The position numbers and the translations under genes were made by a program. A model generated the notes under the pieces. That model was not told the origin of the DNA, did no database searches, and saw nothing but the letters and a program-made list of their open reading frames with translations. From positions 1 through 64,000 of the forward strand of contig PUHO01000017.1 in the NCBI GenBank assembly GCA_002995645.1: a DNA stretch of 64,000 bases, given 5' to 3'. Each line of letters opens with the position of its first letter. Position 1 is the first letter of the stretch. This DNA is from SAR324 cluster bacterium. Its GTDB lineage: Bacteria > SAR324 > XYD2-FULL-50-16 > HCM1. Positions 29,636 to 38,670 of the stretch are shown here, one piece after another.

Positions 29636-30343
29636 TTATAAAGGTATAAATAGAGAAATGCCAATGTTTACCCATTCTAGTTTATCTTTGAAAAGTGTTT
29701 GTGAGTATCCGTATTGTAGTAATAAATGATGATTTGTGTAAAGTCTCAATCCTACTTTAATCGCTGCTTGTGAAAGAGAATAGCTTGATGATGATTTAAG
29801 ACCTGTCAGTTGTCTTGTAGAATGAAGATAGGAAATACCGTTATAAAAACTCAATCGATTTTGTATAATCGTCCATAATTTGGTAATGCTAAGATTAGTA
29901 AGTGAAAGAGACAAGGATTTATATATTTGATTATTAAACGTATAATTTGCGTTTAACGGTACGTTTATTGTTCCGTTTGCAAAAGCAAGATCCCATGTTT
30001 TAAAGCGATATCCTATAGAGACAATAGGCGGATTTTTCTTTGGAAAGTGGGGAAGGAATAAAATATTGCTAGACGAGATTTTTTTATTATGAAAACGTAG
30101 TTTAACGTTCAGAATAGAATAACCTATACGTACGGCAGAGGAAGAAAAAAAATATACTTTACTTGCGTCTAAAGGCTTTATGACGTTTGTCTTTTCTTCT
30201 TTGAGTAAAGGCATCTCTTTGCTTGTGTGAGAAAGCTTGCTTTGTTGTTTTGTAAGAGGTTCTTTTACTTCTTTTGCTAGCAACGTCGGTTTTAGTAATA
30301 ACAAACAATAGCCTAAAGAGAGTATAAAAATAAAAATTTTCAT
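29636..30343 (-). CDS. Exported protein of unknown function, possibly a small outer-membrane barrel
   Basis: A 235-residue protein with a Sec signal (FIFILSLGYCLLLLKPTLLA). After a lysine/serine-rich spacer it shows alternating hydrophobic strands such as VRIGYSILNVKLRF, PPIVSIGYRFKTW and HHLLLQYGYSQTLF, ending WVNIGISLFIPL. This would suit an eight-strand outer-membrane barrel, although the C-terminal residue is not the usual aromatic. It sits 11 bases after lptD and before a lipoprotein, so cotranscription is likely. Function unknown. Confidence 0.6.
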   Translation of the reverse strand: MKIFIFILSLGYCLLLLKPTLLAKEVKEPLTKQQSKLSHTSKEMPLLKEEKTNVIKPLDASKVYFFSSSAVRIGYSILNVKLRFHNKKISSSNILFLPHFPKKNPPIVSIGYRFKTWDLAFANGTINVPLNANYTFNNQIYKSLSLSLTNLSITKLWTIIQNRLSFYNGISYLHSTRQLTGLKSSSSYSLSQAAIKVGLRLYTNHHLLLQYGYSQTLFKDKLEWVNIGISLFIPL

Positions 30344-30354
30344 TCTATAGTTAG

Positions 30355-32706
30355 TTAAAACAGGTTATTCACTACTGGTGAAGAGAGAAATTGCGCAGAT
30401 GTTACAGACATGGAAAACTTAGTATCTATATACTCTTGTTTATCGCCACCTTGCGTATGTTCTTGTATTTTGTTAGCTACATTAAAGTTAAGTACGTAAC
30501 AAGAACCAATCCAATGTAAAGCAAAAGTAAATGCAGTTAATTGTCTGTGTAGTCTTTTATGAGATGGATCGCTATCAAAGAAAGCTTGCGTTCTATTTGT
30601 GTCCCATGTTGCTGATATATCGGAAGATAATTTGTCTAAAAATAGTACGTTGTTTTCCAGTGTATACGTATTTTCTTTTTTACGTAAATCCCCATTTAGA
30701 AGTTGGTACTCTTTTTTGTTATTATGATAAGTTAAACCGAAGGAAACACGATCTATTGGCGTAGAAGAAAAGTTTGCTTCTGTTTCTAGAATCGAATGAG
30801 TTTGGTAATTATAGCGATAACTTAATAAAGCTTGGTAATTAGACTCAGTAGAAAAATTAAAAAGAACGTTTAACGGAAGCGCATGAGAATGAGGCGATAT
30901 TTGTCTGTTTTCCAGCGGTATACGCGGTCCTTTGTAGCGTTCAGAAAGGAAAGGGCTATCTGATTCGTTCATTAAATCAAATTGTTGTATTAAGGAAATA
31001 CCAACAAGTGGGAAAATATAGTTTTCTTTTTGATTTTTTTTCAAGTAAGTAAAATCTAATCTTGCAGTAAGGTTATTCTCTCCATAGGTTAACGGTGAAA
31101 ACATAGGATCAAATTTCGCATAATCTGCCGGGGTATGCGTTATATGTTCGTTCGGTGCGCTTGTTTTATCTAATAAATCCCTTTGATTCCTATCAGTTAC
31201 GCGGCGATAGATTAATCTCGGTGTAATTTGTATTTTTGACGTAGCTTGTTGGTCAGTATAAAAGAAATGATATAAAGTAAAATTCGTTTCTACTTCAGCG
31301 GTATCAATGAAAAAATTAGCATGCAAGTCTTTTATTTCCGTCTGTGTAGGATCCGGTTTATAGCCTATACCATTAAAAGAAAACTGCCTTGTTATTTTAG
31401 GGTAAAAATGTAAAAAAGACAAGTTAAAAGCATAACTGAAAGAAGTGTCTATTGTAATCGTGCTAGTATTCCAACCATATTTACGATTATAATAAGTATA
31501 GCCAAGTTTAGTGCCAAGTAAAAATGAATTACTATAAAATGGAAAAACAGAATGGTATAATTCTACGTAGGGAAGGCGATTCAAATGCGTATCGCTATCA
31601 GTTGTTTTATTTAATACTGATTCGTTTGTAAATATACTTTGTTTATGCATTCCTGTAACAATCCCACCGGAAACCCAGTTATAGGCGTAATCTATGTAGT
31701 GGTGATATTTTTCTATTAGTTTATTATCTTCGTCAAAATATTCGTATAGTATTTGGTTGTCACTATTGGCTACCGAGTCAATATATAGTTGCCCGCCGCC
31801 TAGCTCTCTTGTATCTTGCCAATGATATAAATACCGTCTAGCATGTTGTTTTGTGTTAGATCCTTGCAAAACCGACGCTATGTTTTCTTCTTGTGTCGAA
31901 CGAATAAAACGAGACTCGTAAAGTAAGAAAGTATTAAATTCTCCAAACGTATTTTTGCGAAAATGATAGCGGTATTTACTAGCTAAGCCTTCCCCTCTTT
32001 TTTGAACTGAATGTAGCGTTAAAGTTAAATCTTGATCTTGAGATAGTGCGAGATAATAAGGAATTTGAACGTGAAGACCTGAGTTTAATAAATTATTACT
32101 ATTTCTATGTACCTTCATTTTAGGAGTTAAGAAGCCGGATTTTTTCTTTATCTGCGTTGACCAAACGAAAAAAGGAACATAGAAAACGGGAATTTTAAAA
32201 AGACGAATAACGGCGCCTTTTTCTTTTGCAAAATCGTTAGTGTGATAATAAAGTTCTTTTGCTTGTATATCCCAAAGTTCATCGCCAATTTTGCAATAAC
32301 TTAAAGTAACGTTTGAAATAATAAAACTACCGTCTTTCCGTCTTTCTACTTGATCGGCATATATACGTAAATTGGTTTTTAAGTCAATACCGGAAACCTG
32401 GTATAATGATAAATGATGCGTGTTTTCGTCTAGAAAACCACTATCAGCAAAGAGTATAAACTTCTTGCTATCTATAACTGTGTCTTTTCCAAATTTGAGG
32501 AAGTTTTTTTCTTTGTTATAAAAAATAACGCTACTAGAAATAGTATATTCTTTCAAAGAAACAGACGTGTTTTGATACTTTAATTCTTTTGTTTTTGAAT
32601 TATAAGTATAGCTAGAGCTGTCAAAGTGCATGTTGCTAGCGCTAGCTACAAAAGGAAGCAAAAAGAGGCAACATAAGATATACGTGATACTACGTAAGGA
32701 ACTCAA
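30355..32706 (-). CDS. lptD: LPS-assembly outer-membrane protein LptD
   Basis: LptD is the outer-membrane barrel that inserts LPS into the outer leaflet, with LptE. A signal peptide (TYILCCLFLLPFVASAS) is followed by the OstA/LptA-like N-domain (about 30-190). The family hallmark KKKSGFLTPK occurs near 190, then the long beta-barrel. The protein has 783 residues, the usual size. Only two cysteines remain in the mature part (one near 133, one near 747). The four-cysteine disulfide pattern of E. coli is therefore reduced, as in some other lineages. lptE is not recognised nearby. Confidence 0.92.
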   Translation of the reverse strand: MSSLRSITYILCCLFLLPFVASASNMHFDSSSYTYNSKTKELKYQNTSVSLKEYTISSSVIFYNKEKNFLKFGKDTVIDSKKFILFADSGFLDENTHHLSLYQVSGIDLKTNLRIYADQVERRKDGSFIISNVTLSYCKIGDELWDIQAKELYYHTNDFAKEKGAVIRLFKIPVFYVPFFVWSTQIKKKSGFLTPKMKVHRNSNNLLNSGLHVQIPYYLALSQDQDLTLTLHSVQKRGEGLASKYRYHFRKNTFGEFNTFLLYESRFIRSTQEENIASVLQGSNTKQHARRYLYHWQDTRELGGGQLYIDSVANSDNQILYEYFDEDNKLIEKYHHYIDYAYNWVSGGIVTGMHKQSIFTNESVLNKTTDSDTHLNRLPYVELYHSVFPFYSNSFLLGTKLGYTYYNRKYGWNTSTITIDTSFSYAFNLSFLHFYPKITRQFSFNGIGYKPDPTQTEIKDLHANFFIDTAEVETNFTLYHFFYTDQQATSKIQITPRLIYRRVTDRNQRDLLDKTSAPNEHITHTPADYAKFDPMFSPLTYGENNLTARLDFTYLKKNQKENYIFPLVGISLIQQFDLMNESDSPFLSERYKGPRIPLENRQISPHSHALPLNVLFNFSTESNYQALLSYRYNYQTHSILETEANFSSTPIDRVSFGLTYHNNKKEYQLLNGDLRKKENTYTLENNVLFLDKLSSDISATWDTNRTQAFFDSDPSHKRLHRQLTAFTFALHWIGSCYVLNFNVANKIQEHTQGGDKQEYIDTKFSMSVTSAQFLSSPVVNNLF

Positions 32707-32732
32707 AATAGCCTCTTTTCTAGAAAAGAAAA

Positions 32733-34592
32733 TTACGAATTGCGTAATTTATCGTGTGATGCAATAGCTTGTTCAATAAATTGAACGTTACGGTGTAAGA
32801 AAGCAGACGGGTCTTCTAAAATACCGTTTTGCATACAAGCTCCTTCAAATAGTTGATTAATCGTATCTTTTAAGATCGCTTCTTGTGGAGAATTCTTTTG
32901 AATTTGCGCTAGATTTTGAATTAACGCGTTTTCCATATTAATCTCAAAAATAGGTTTAGGTGCTTGGAAGTTGGCGTCCATAGTTTTCATTAACCTTTCC
33001 ATTTGTGGAGTCATGTTTTCTTCAGATCGAACAACAGTGCAAGGACTATTAATTAATCTTTTAGAAGTAATAACGTCACTAACGCGATCGCCAAGTATAT
33101 CTTTGAAATATTGTAATAGCTTGTTGTCTGTATCAGTGTCTTCTTTTTTGTCTTCTTTTTCATCAAGTTTAAGGTTAGCTTTATCAATACCAACAATGTT
33201 TTTATCTTTATATTTACCAATAGAAGGCATAATAAAATCGTCTATTTCTTCGTATAAATAGAGTACTTCAAAATTATTTTTTTGAAAGTATTCTAGATTA
33301 GGCGAAAAAGCAAGAGCTTCTTTATTTTGTCCGTAAATATAATAGATCTCCGTTTGATTTTCCGGCATACGGTCTACGTATTCTTGCAATGAAATTAACT
33401 TATCCGGATGCAAAGAAGAAGAACAGCGATAAAGCTCAATTAATTGTTCTCGTTGCGCATAATCAGTATGTAAACCTTCTTTAATAAAGTTACCAAATTC
33501 TTTCCAAAAAACTTCGTATTGTTCTACTTTCTTAGTTGCCCATGATTTGAAAAGCTTTAATATACGTTTTGTTAAGTATTGATTAATTTTAAGTAATACG
33601 TCTGTTTGTTGTACTTGTTCGCGTGAAACGTTAAGCTGAATATCTTCCGAATCAACAACGCCTTGCATAAAACGAAGCCAAGCCGGTAATAGCTCTTTAC
33701 ACTCGCTTTGTATGAAAACACGTTTTGCATAAAGTTGCAAAGACGTTTCCCTTTGTTCTTGCCAAAGCGATCGCGAGTTATGTTTAGGAATGAATAAAAT
33801 AGAAGAAAATTGAACCGGTGCTTCTGCTTTAAGGTGTAGCCATTCAAAAGGTTCTTCTTCAGTATGGCTTAGGTGTTTATAAAAAGAAAGGTATTCTTCT
33901 TTTTTTGTTTCTTGCGGTGTTTTTGCCCAAATAGCTATTTCTTTATTTGTTTCTTTCTCGTTAAGTAAGATAGGAAAGGAAACAAAATTAGAATATTGCT
34001 GGATAATTTGTTCAACACGATATTCTTCGGCAAATTCACTAGCATCTTCTTTTAAGATAAAAGAAATAGTAGTTCCTCTTGTTGTGTCGCTTTCTTCAAT
34101 AGTAAAGCCGGATTCCCCTGATGATTTCCAAATATAACCCGGTTCGTCTTTATATGATTTTGTTTCTACTGTAACTTCGCTAGTAACCATAAAAACAGAA
34201 TAAAAACCAACGCCAAAACGACCGATTAATTCAATATCACTTTCTTTGTTTCCTGTTAATTTTTCAAGAAAACTAGAAGTCCCGGATTTAGCAATCGTTC
34301 CAATATTGTCTATTAATTCTTGCTTTGTCATGCCTATCCCATTATCGCTAATGGAAAGCGTACGGCTATCTTTATCGATTTTGATTTTGATTTGTAGCGT
34401 ATCGTTTGAGTCGATTAAGCTTGTATTCGTAAGGGATTCAAAATGTAATTTCCCAAGCGCATCAGACGCGTTAGAAATTAATTCTCTAAGAAAAACCTCT
34501 CTTTTTGAATATAAAGAATGAGTAAGTAGGTTTAGAATTTGAGACATTTCAGCTTGAAATGTAAAATTTGTTTGCGATTTTGTTTGTGTCAT
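32733..34592 (-). CDS. htpG: Chaperone HtpG (Hsp90)
   Basis: Bacterial Hsp90, a dimeric ATP-dependent chaperone. The GHKL ATPase site is clear: ELISNASDALGKL (Glu and Asn), SISDNGIGMT and IGRFGVGFYSVFMV. Middle and C-terminal domains follow to a total of 619 residues. I use the ATG at 34592; the upstream TTG at 34598 lacks a ribosome binding site. It heads the minus-strand cluster ending in ubiD, with lptD 26 bases downstream. Confidence 0.95.
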   Translation of the reverse strand: MTQTKSQTNFTFQAEMSQILNLLTHSLYSKREVFLRELISNASDALGKLHFESLTNTSLIDSNDTLQIKIKIDKDSRTLSISDNGIGMTKQELIDNIGTIAKSGTSSFLEKLTGNKESDIELIGRFGVGFYSVFMVTSEVTVETKSYKDEPGYIWKSSGESGFTIEESDTTRGTTISFILKEDASEFAEEYRVEQIIQQYSNFVSFPILLNEKETNKEIAIWAKTPQETKKEEYLSFYKHLSHTEEEPFEWLHLKAEAPVQFSSILFIPKHNSRSLWQEQRETSLQLYAKRVFIQSECKELLPAWLRFMQGVVDSEDIQLNVSREQVQQTDVLLKINQYLTKRILKLFKSWATKKVEQYEVFWKEFGNFIKEGLHTDYAQREQLIELYRCSSSLHPDKLISLQEYVDRMPENQTEIYYIYGQNKEALAFSPNLEYFQKNNFEVLYLYEEIDDFIMPSIGKYKDKNIVGIDKANLKLDEKEDKKEDTDTDNKLLQYFKDILGDRVSDVITSKRLINSPCTVVRSEENMTPQMERLMKTMDANFQAPKPIFEINMENALIQNLAQIQKNSPQEAILKDTINQLFEGACMQNGILEDPSAFLHRNVQFIEQAIASHDKLRNS

Positions 34593-34745
34593 AATCAAAA
34601 ATGAATATATGCTAAAGTTAATGAACGTATTTTAATTAAATATATTGAAAGTATACTTAATTAATAAAAAAAAGTCAAAAATAAACGAGGTAAGAAAGAA
34701 GCGAAACGGCGAAAAAGTAAAAAGAGCAAGCCTTATCTAGGGTAA

Positions 34746-35870
34746 CTAAGCAATGGTGGCAACGTATTTTTGCCACGTTTGCCAAAGTAAATCTAGAGAA
34801 ACGTTGTGTAGTAAGCTAGCTTTGCCTAGTTGATTTAGCACAATAAAGGTAAGCCCGGACGCCGTATTTTTTTTATCTTTTTCTAGTAAATGAGCAAAAG
34901 TTTCTTTATTATTCATTTGCGCTGTATATTCTTTGATTGGATTAGCACTTAAAAACGGTTGTAAATAAGAGTGTAAAAGCTGGTAATCCGCCTCGTTAAG
35001 ATATTTTTGCGTATAAGAGAAAAATAAAGCAAAGTCCATTCCCCAAAGAACAGATAAGCCGTGAGCAATAGCATAATCGCTGTGTTCTTCAAGTAAATGT
35101 CCTAGTGTATGCCCAAAATTGAGTAAAGCACGTACAGAAGATTCCTTTTCATCTTGCATGACAATCGTTGCTTTTACACTACATGACTCATATAATGCGT
35201 CAAGAAGCGTGTCTTCGTCTTTTTGTAATGTTGCAAGAGAGAAGTTTTGTAAAAGATGAAATAAAGAAGGTTTCGCAATAAAAGCGTGTTTAAGTAGTTC
35301 GCTATAGCCGTATAACCATTGTTTTGCGTCAAGTGATTGTAAAAAAGTAGTAGCAATAAACGTGGCAATAGGCTGTTTGAAAGCGCCTATATTGTTTTTG
35401 CCATTAGCAAAATTAAAGCCTGTTTTCCCGCCAATACTGCTATCTACTTGAGAAAGTAAAGTTGTTGGTATTTGAAGATAGTCAATCCCGCGCATATACG
35501 TAGCCGCCGCAAATCCGGTTAAATCACCAATCACCCCGCCACCAAAAGCGATTAATAAGCTTTTTCTATGTGCTTTATGTTCTGCTAAAAATTGGTATAT
35601 AGAAAGAATAGAGTCTATAGTTTTGTATTCTTCCATAGAAACAAGGTCTTGTTTTGTTTCGTTATATGGTAAAGAGTGCCATTGTACTTGGTAATCTTTT
35701 AAGTACGAAGTGAGTTTGTCTTTATATAAAGAAGCAACCTTATTATCGGTTACAATAAAAATTGTACTAGATTGATAAGGTTTAAGATAAGATTGTAACG
35801 TTGTTTTATCTAAATCTTTAGCAAGATATAGTGTGTAGGGAGAACTTGTTTGAAGACGGATTTCTTTCAT
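34746..35870 (-). CDS. aroB: 3-Dehydroquinate synthase
   Basis: AroB converts DAHP to 3-dehydroquinate, the second shikimate step. The NAD/metal site segments GGGVIGDLTGFAAATYMRG, PTTLLSQVDSSIGGKTG and NFGHTLGHLLEEH are present. At 374 residues it is full length. Class II DAHP synthase, the preceding enzyme, is 3 kb away at 38671, so the pathway is partly grouped here. It is transcribed alone, and about 200 bp of AT-rich DNA separate it from metY on the other strand. Confidence 0.95.
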   Translation of the reverse strand: MKEIRLQTSSPYTLYLAKDLDKTTLQSYLKPYQSSTIFIVTDNKVASLYKDKLTSYLKDYQVQWHSLPYNETKQDLVSMEEYKTIDSILSIYQFLAEHKAHRKSLLIAFGGGVIGDLTGFAAATYMRGIDYLQIPTTLLSQVDSSIGGKTGFNFANGKNNIGAFKQPIATFIATTFLQSLDAKQWLYGYSELLKHAFIAKPSLFHLLQNFSLATLQKDEDTLLDALYESCSVKATIVMQDEKESSVRALLNFGHTLGHLLEEHSDYAIAHGLSVLWGMDFALFFSYTQKYLNEADYQLLHSYLQPFLSANPIKEYTAQMNNKETFAHLLEKDKKNTASGLTFIVLNQLGKASLLHNVSLDLLWQTWQKYVATIA

Positions 35871-36073
35871 AAATTAAACCGTACGTAAAGGTAGAATAAA
35901 CGTAAAAACAATTACGTAAAAGTAATACAAACTCTACCATAATAAATGAGAAAAATTAAAAATGCAATAGGTAAAATAAAAATAAAAAAAGCTAGACAAA
36001 TACAAATCTATGTGTTAAGCTATTGTTTCATATACTCTAAATTTATTTATTAACTATATTCAAAGGTAGAATA

Positions 36074-37351
36074 ATGGTAGAAAATTTAAAATATAATAAA
36101 GAAACTCAATCTTTACACAGTGGCGTTAATCAATCTATTGATTCGCTACAATATCCGGTAGTGGGATCAACTGCATTTAAATTTGCTGATTCCAAAACGG
36201 CAGCTGACTTGTTTGCGCTGCAAGCAGTGGGAAATATTTATTCTCGCTTAACTAATCCAACAGTAGACGCCTTGTCTGGGAAATTAGCCGGCTTGCATAA
36301 TGCAGTTGGCGCGTTTTGCACCTCGTCTGGTCATGCCGCTCAATTCCTTGCATTTGCTAATTTATTGACTCCAGGCGATCATATAGTTGCTTCAAAGTAT
36401 TTATACGGTGGTTCTATAACGCAACTTACTTATACGTTTCCGTTACAATTTAATTGGCAATCTACACTTGTTGATATTACTAATTTACAAGAAATAGAGC
36501 AGGCAATTACTCCAAAAACAAAAGCGATTTTTCTTGAATCCCAATCTAATCCTCACGGGGTCGTCGCTGATATCAAAGCCATTTCAACTTTAGCTAATCA
36601 ATATGGCATTCCCGTCATTGTAGACAATACCTTCCCAACTCCTTACTTTTTAAATCCAATTGAACACGGCGCTACTATTGTTACTTACTCGTTAAGTAAA
36701 TATATTACAGGAAATAGTACGATTATAGGCGGTGCCGTTGTAGATAGCGGGGCTTTTGATTGGGGACAAAACGATAAGTTTAAGTTATTAACACAAGTAG
36801 AAACTTCTTACGAACTAAGCTTTTTTGAAACCTTTAAAAACATGGCGTTCACTTTACGCGGTATTGCCGTTGGTTTACGCGATTTTGGTACTACACTTTC
36901 TCCGTTTGCTGCGGTAGAGGCATTAAAAGGTCTTGATACTTTACATGTACGCATGCAACGACATTATGAAAATGCGATAAAAGTAGCACGGTACTTAGAA
37001 ACTAATCCGGCTATTGGAAAAGTAAACTATTCCTTTTTAGACAATCATATAACAAACAAACAAGCAAAAAATATCTTGCCGAACGGTGGTAGTAGCGTGT
37101 TTACTGTTGCCTTAAAACAAGGCTATGAAGCTGCAAAAAGTTTAGTAGATAACGTTAATATTTTCTTACATTCCGCTCAAGTAGGAGATGCGCATAGTTT
37201 GATTATTCATCCGGCAAGTACGACTCATTCTCAGTTAACAGATGATCAAAAGACAAAAGCCGGTATAGCGAATAACGTTGTACGTCTATCTATAGGATTA
37301 GAAAATGCTGATGATTTAATTGCTGATCTAGATCAAGCTTTAGCAAAATAA
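36074..37351 (+). CDS. metY: O-acetylhomoserine/O-succinylhomoserine sulfhydrylase (Cys/Met metabolism PLP enzyme)
   Basis: A 425-residue PLP enzyme of the gamma-family that makes homocysteine or methionine precursors from activated homoserine and sulfide. NIYSRLTNPTVDALSGKLAG is the N-terminal family block, VDNTFPTPYF precedes the PLP site and TYSLSKYITG carries the Schiff-base lysine. The length of about 425 favours MetY over the roughly 390-residue cystathionine enzymes. An AAAGGTAG site lies just upstream of the ATG. Monocistronic. Confidence 0.88.
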   Translation: MVENLKYNKETQSLHSGVNQSIDSLQYPVVGSTAFKFADSKTAADLFALQAVGNIYSRLTNPTVDALSGKLAGLHNAVGAFCTSSGHAAQFLAFANLLTPGDHIVASKYLYGGSITQLTYTFPLQFNWQSTLVDITNLQEIEQAITPKTKAIFLESQSNPHGVVADIKAISTLANQYGIPVIVDNTFPTPYFLNPIEHGATIVTYSLSKYITGNSTIIGGAVVDSGAFDWGQNDKFKLLTQVETSYELSFFETFKNMAFTLRGIAVGLRDFGTTLSPFAAVEALKGLDTLHVRMQRHYENAIKVARYLETNPAIGKVNYSFLDNHITNKQAKNILPNGGSSVFTVALKQGYEAAKSLVDNVNIFLHSAQVGDAHSLIIHPASTTHSQLTDDQKTKAGIANNVVRLSIGLENADDLIADLDQALAK

Positions 37352-37399
37352 ATTAGACGTACTTTTAATAAGAAATAAGGATTTTTTATAACATCGCCA

Positions 37400-37866
37400 C
37401 TTGTCTATTCATATTAGTACTAACTACTATGCCAATAGTAGGGATAGGCAAAGTTATTTCCTTTATTTTAGTACTATATTTACGTTACTAGTTTCGTAAA
37501 AGAAGTTTTAGTATAAACTTACGAGTTGTCTATTTAAATCAGTGCTGATCACTATGCCAATAGTAGAGGGGAAAACTAAAGGCATAGGAATAGGCAACCT
37601 TACGTTACTAGTTTCGTAAAAGAAGTTTTAGTATAAACTTACGAGTTGTCTATTTAAATCAGTGTTGATCGCTATGCCAATAGTAGAGGGGAAAACTAAA
37701 GGCATAGGAATAGGCAACCTTACGTTACTAGTTTCGTGAAAGAAATTTTAGTATAAAGTTGTCAGTTGCCTATTTAAATCAGTGCTGATCACTATGCCAA
37801 TAGTAGAGGGGAAAACTAAAGGCATAGGAATAGGCAACCTTACGTTACTAGTTTCATAAAAGAATG
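37400..37866. repeat. 120-bp tandem repeat (three to four copies) derived from panB
   Basis: A 120-bp unit recurs at an exact period: TACGTTACTAGTTTC starts at 37481, 37601, 37721 and 37841. The copies are nearly identical. The last runs straight into the panB stop codon. The unit aligns with the panB interior around 38005-38090 through CACTATGCCAATAGTAG and GAATAGGCAA-type segments, so it is a duplicated, rearranged gene piece. The region has no coding frame. Confidence 0.85.
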
Positions 37867-38643
37867 TTATTTAGAAAGAATCTCTTTTGCCTTAACTTTT
37901 TCTTGATAAGATTGAAGAGCTTCTTGCATAGCCTCACCAAGATGAGCTTGCACTGTAGCGTGTCTAGGTAAGAAATCAGGATTAAGATGAAACAAATCGT
38001 GAAAGACTTGCACTTGTCCGTCCGTATCGGCACCGGCACCTATACCAATAGTAGGAATAGGTAGTTCTTGCGTTACTTGTTTTGCAAAATCATGAGGTAT
38101 GTTTTCCAATATAAGAAAACATATACCAGCATTAACAAGCGCTTTTGCGTCTTCCATTAAAGTTGTTTGTTGCTCCTGTGTTTTTGCTTGTTTTTGCCAT
38201 CCGCCAAGTTGATGCAATGATTGTGGCGTTAAACCAAGATGCCCAAATACGGGGATACCTGCTTGCGTAAGTGCTTTAACTTCCGGGCAAATAGATTTCC
38301 CGCCTTCAAGTTTAACTGCTTGAGCACAGGTCTCTTTCATAATGCGAGCGGCATTAAGCATAGTTTGCTCTATACTAATATGATAAGTCATAAAAGGCAT
38401 ATCGACAACAAGAAAAGCCGATTGATTTGCACGAGAAACTAATTTGCCATGATAAATAATTTCATCTAATGTAACAGGCAAAGTTGAATCATTACCTTGT
38501 ACAACCATGCCAAGCGAATCACCGACTAATATAATATCAACGTAACGATCTACTAAGCCGGCAGACCAAGCGTCATAGGCAGTAATCATAGCTATTTGTT
38601 GCTTACCTTTATATGCCATTAATTCATGTTTTTGTTTTCGCAT
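37867..38643 (-). CDS. panB: 3-Methyl-2-oxobutanoate hydroxymethyltransferase
   Basis: PanB adds a hydroxymethyl group from methylene-THF to ketoisovalerate, the first committed step of pantothenate/CoA synthesis. MITAYDAWSAGLVD, LVGDSLGMVVQG (Mg ligand Asp), VKLEGG and VFGHLGLTPQS are the family blocks. At 258 residues it is slightly short but complete. It starts 27 bases after the DAHP synthase stop and is probably cotranscribed with it. Part of the gene has been copied as a tandem repeat just beyond its 3' end. Confidence 0.94.
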   Translation of the reverse strand: MRKQKHELMAYKGKQQIAMITAYDAWSAGLVDRYVDIILVGDSLGMVVQGNDSTLPVTLDEIIYHGKLVSRANQSAFLVVDMPFMTYHISIEQTMLNAARIMKETCAQAVKLEGGKSICPEVKALTQAGIPVFGHLGLTPQSLHQLGGWQKQAKTQEQQTTLMEDAKALVNAGICFLILENIPHDFAKQVTQELPIPTIGIGAGADTDGQVQVFHDLFHLNPDFLPRHATVQAHLGEAMQEALQSYQEKVKAKEILSK

Positions 38644-38670
38644 ATTGTTTTAGTAAGAGAATAATTTATA

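Noticed and set aside
35871..36073. A SAM or other riboswitch upstream of metY
   Set aside because: The 200-bp leader is AT-rich without a convincing multi-stem structure or terminator by eye.
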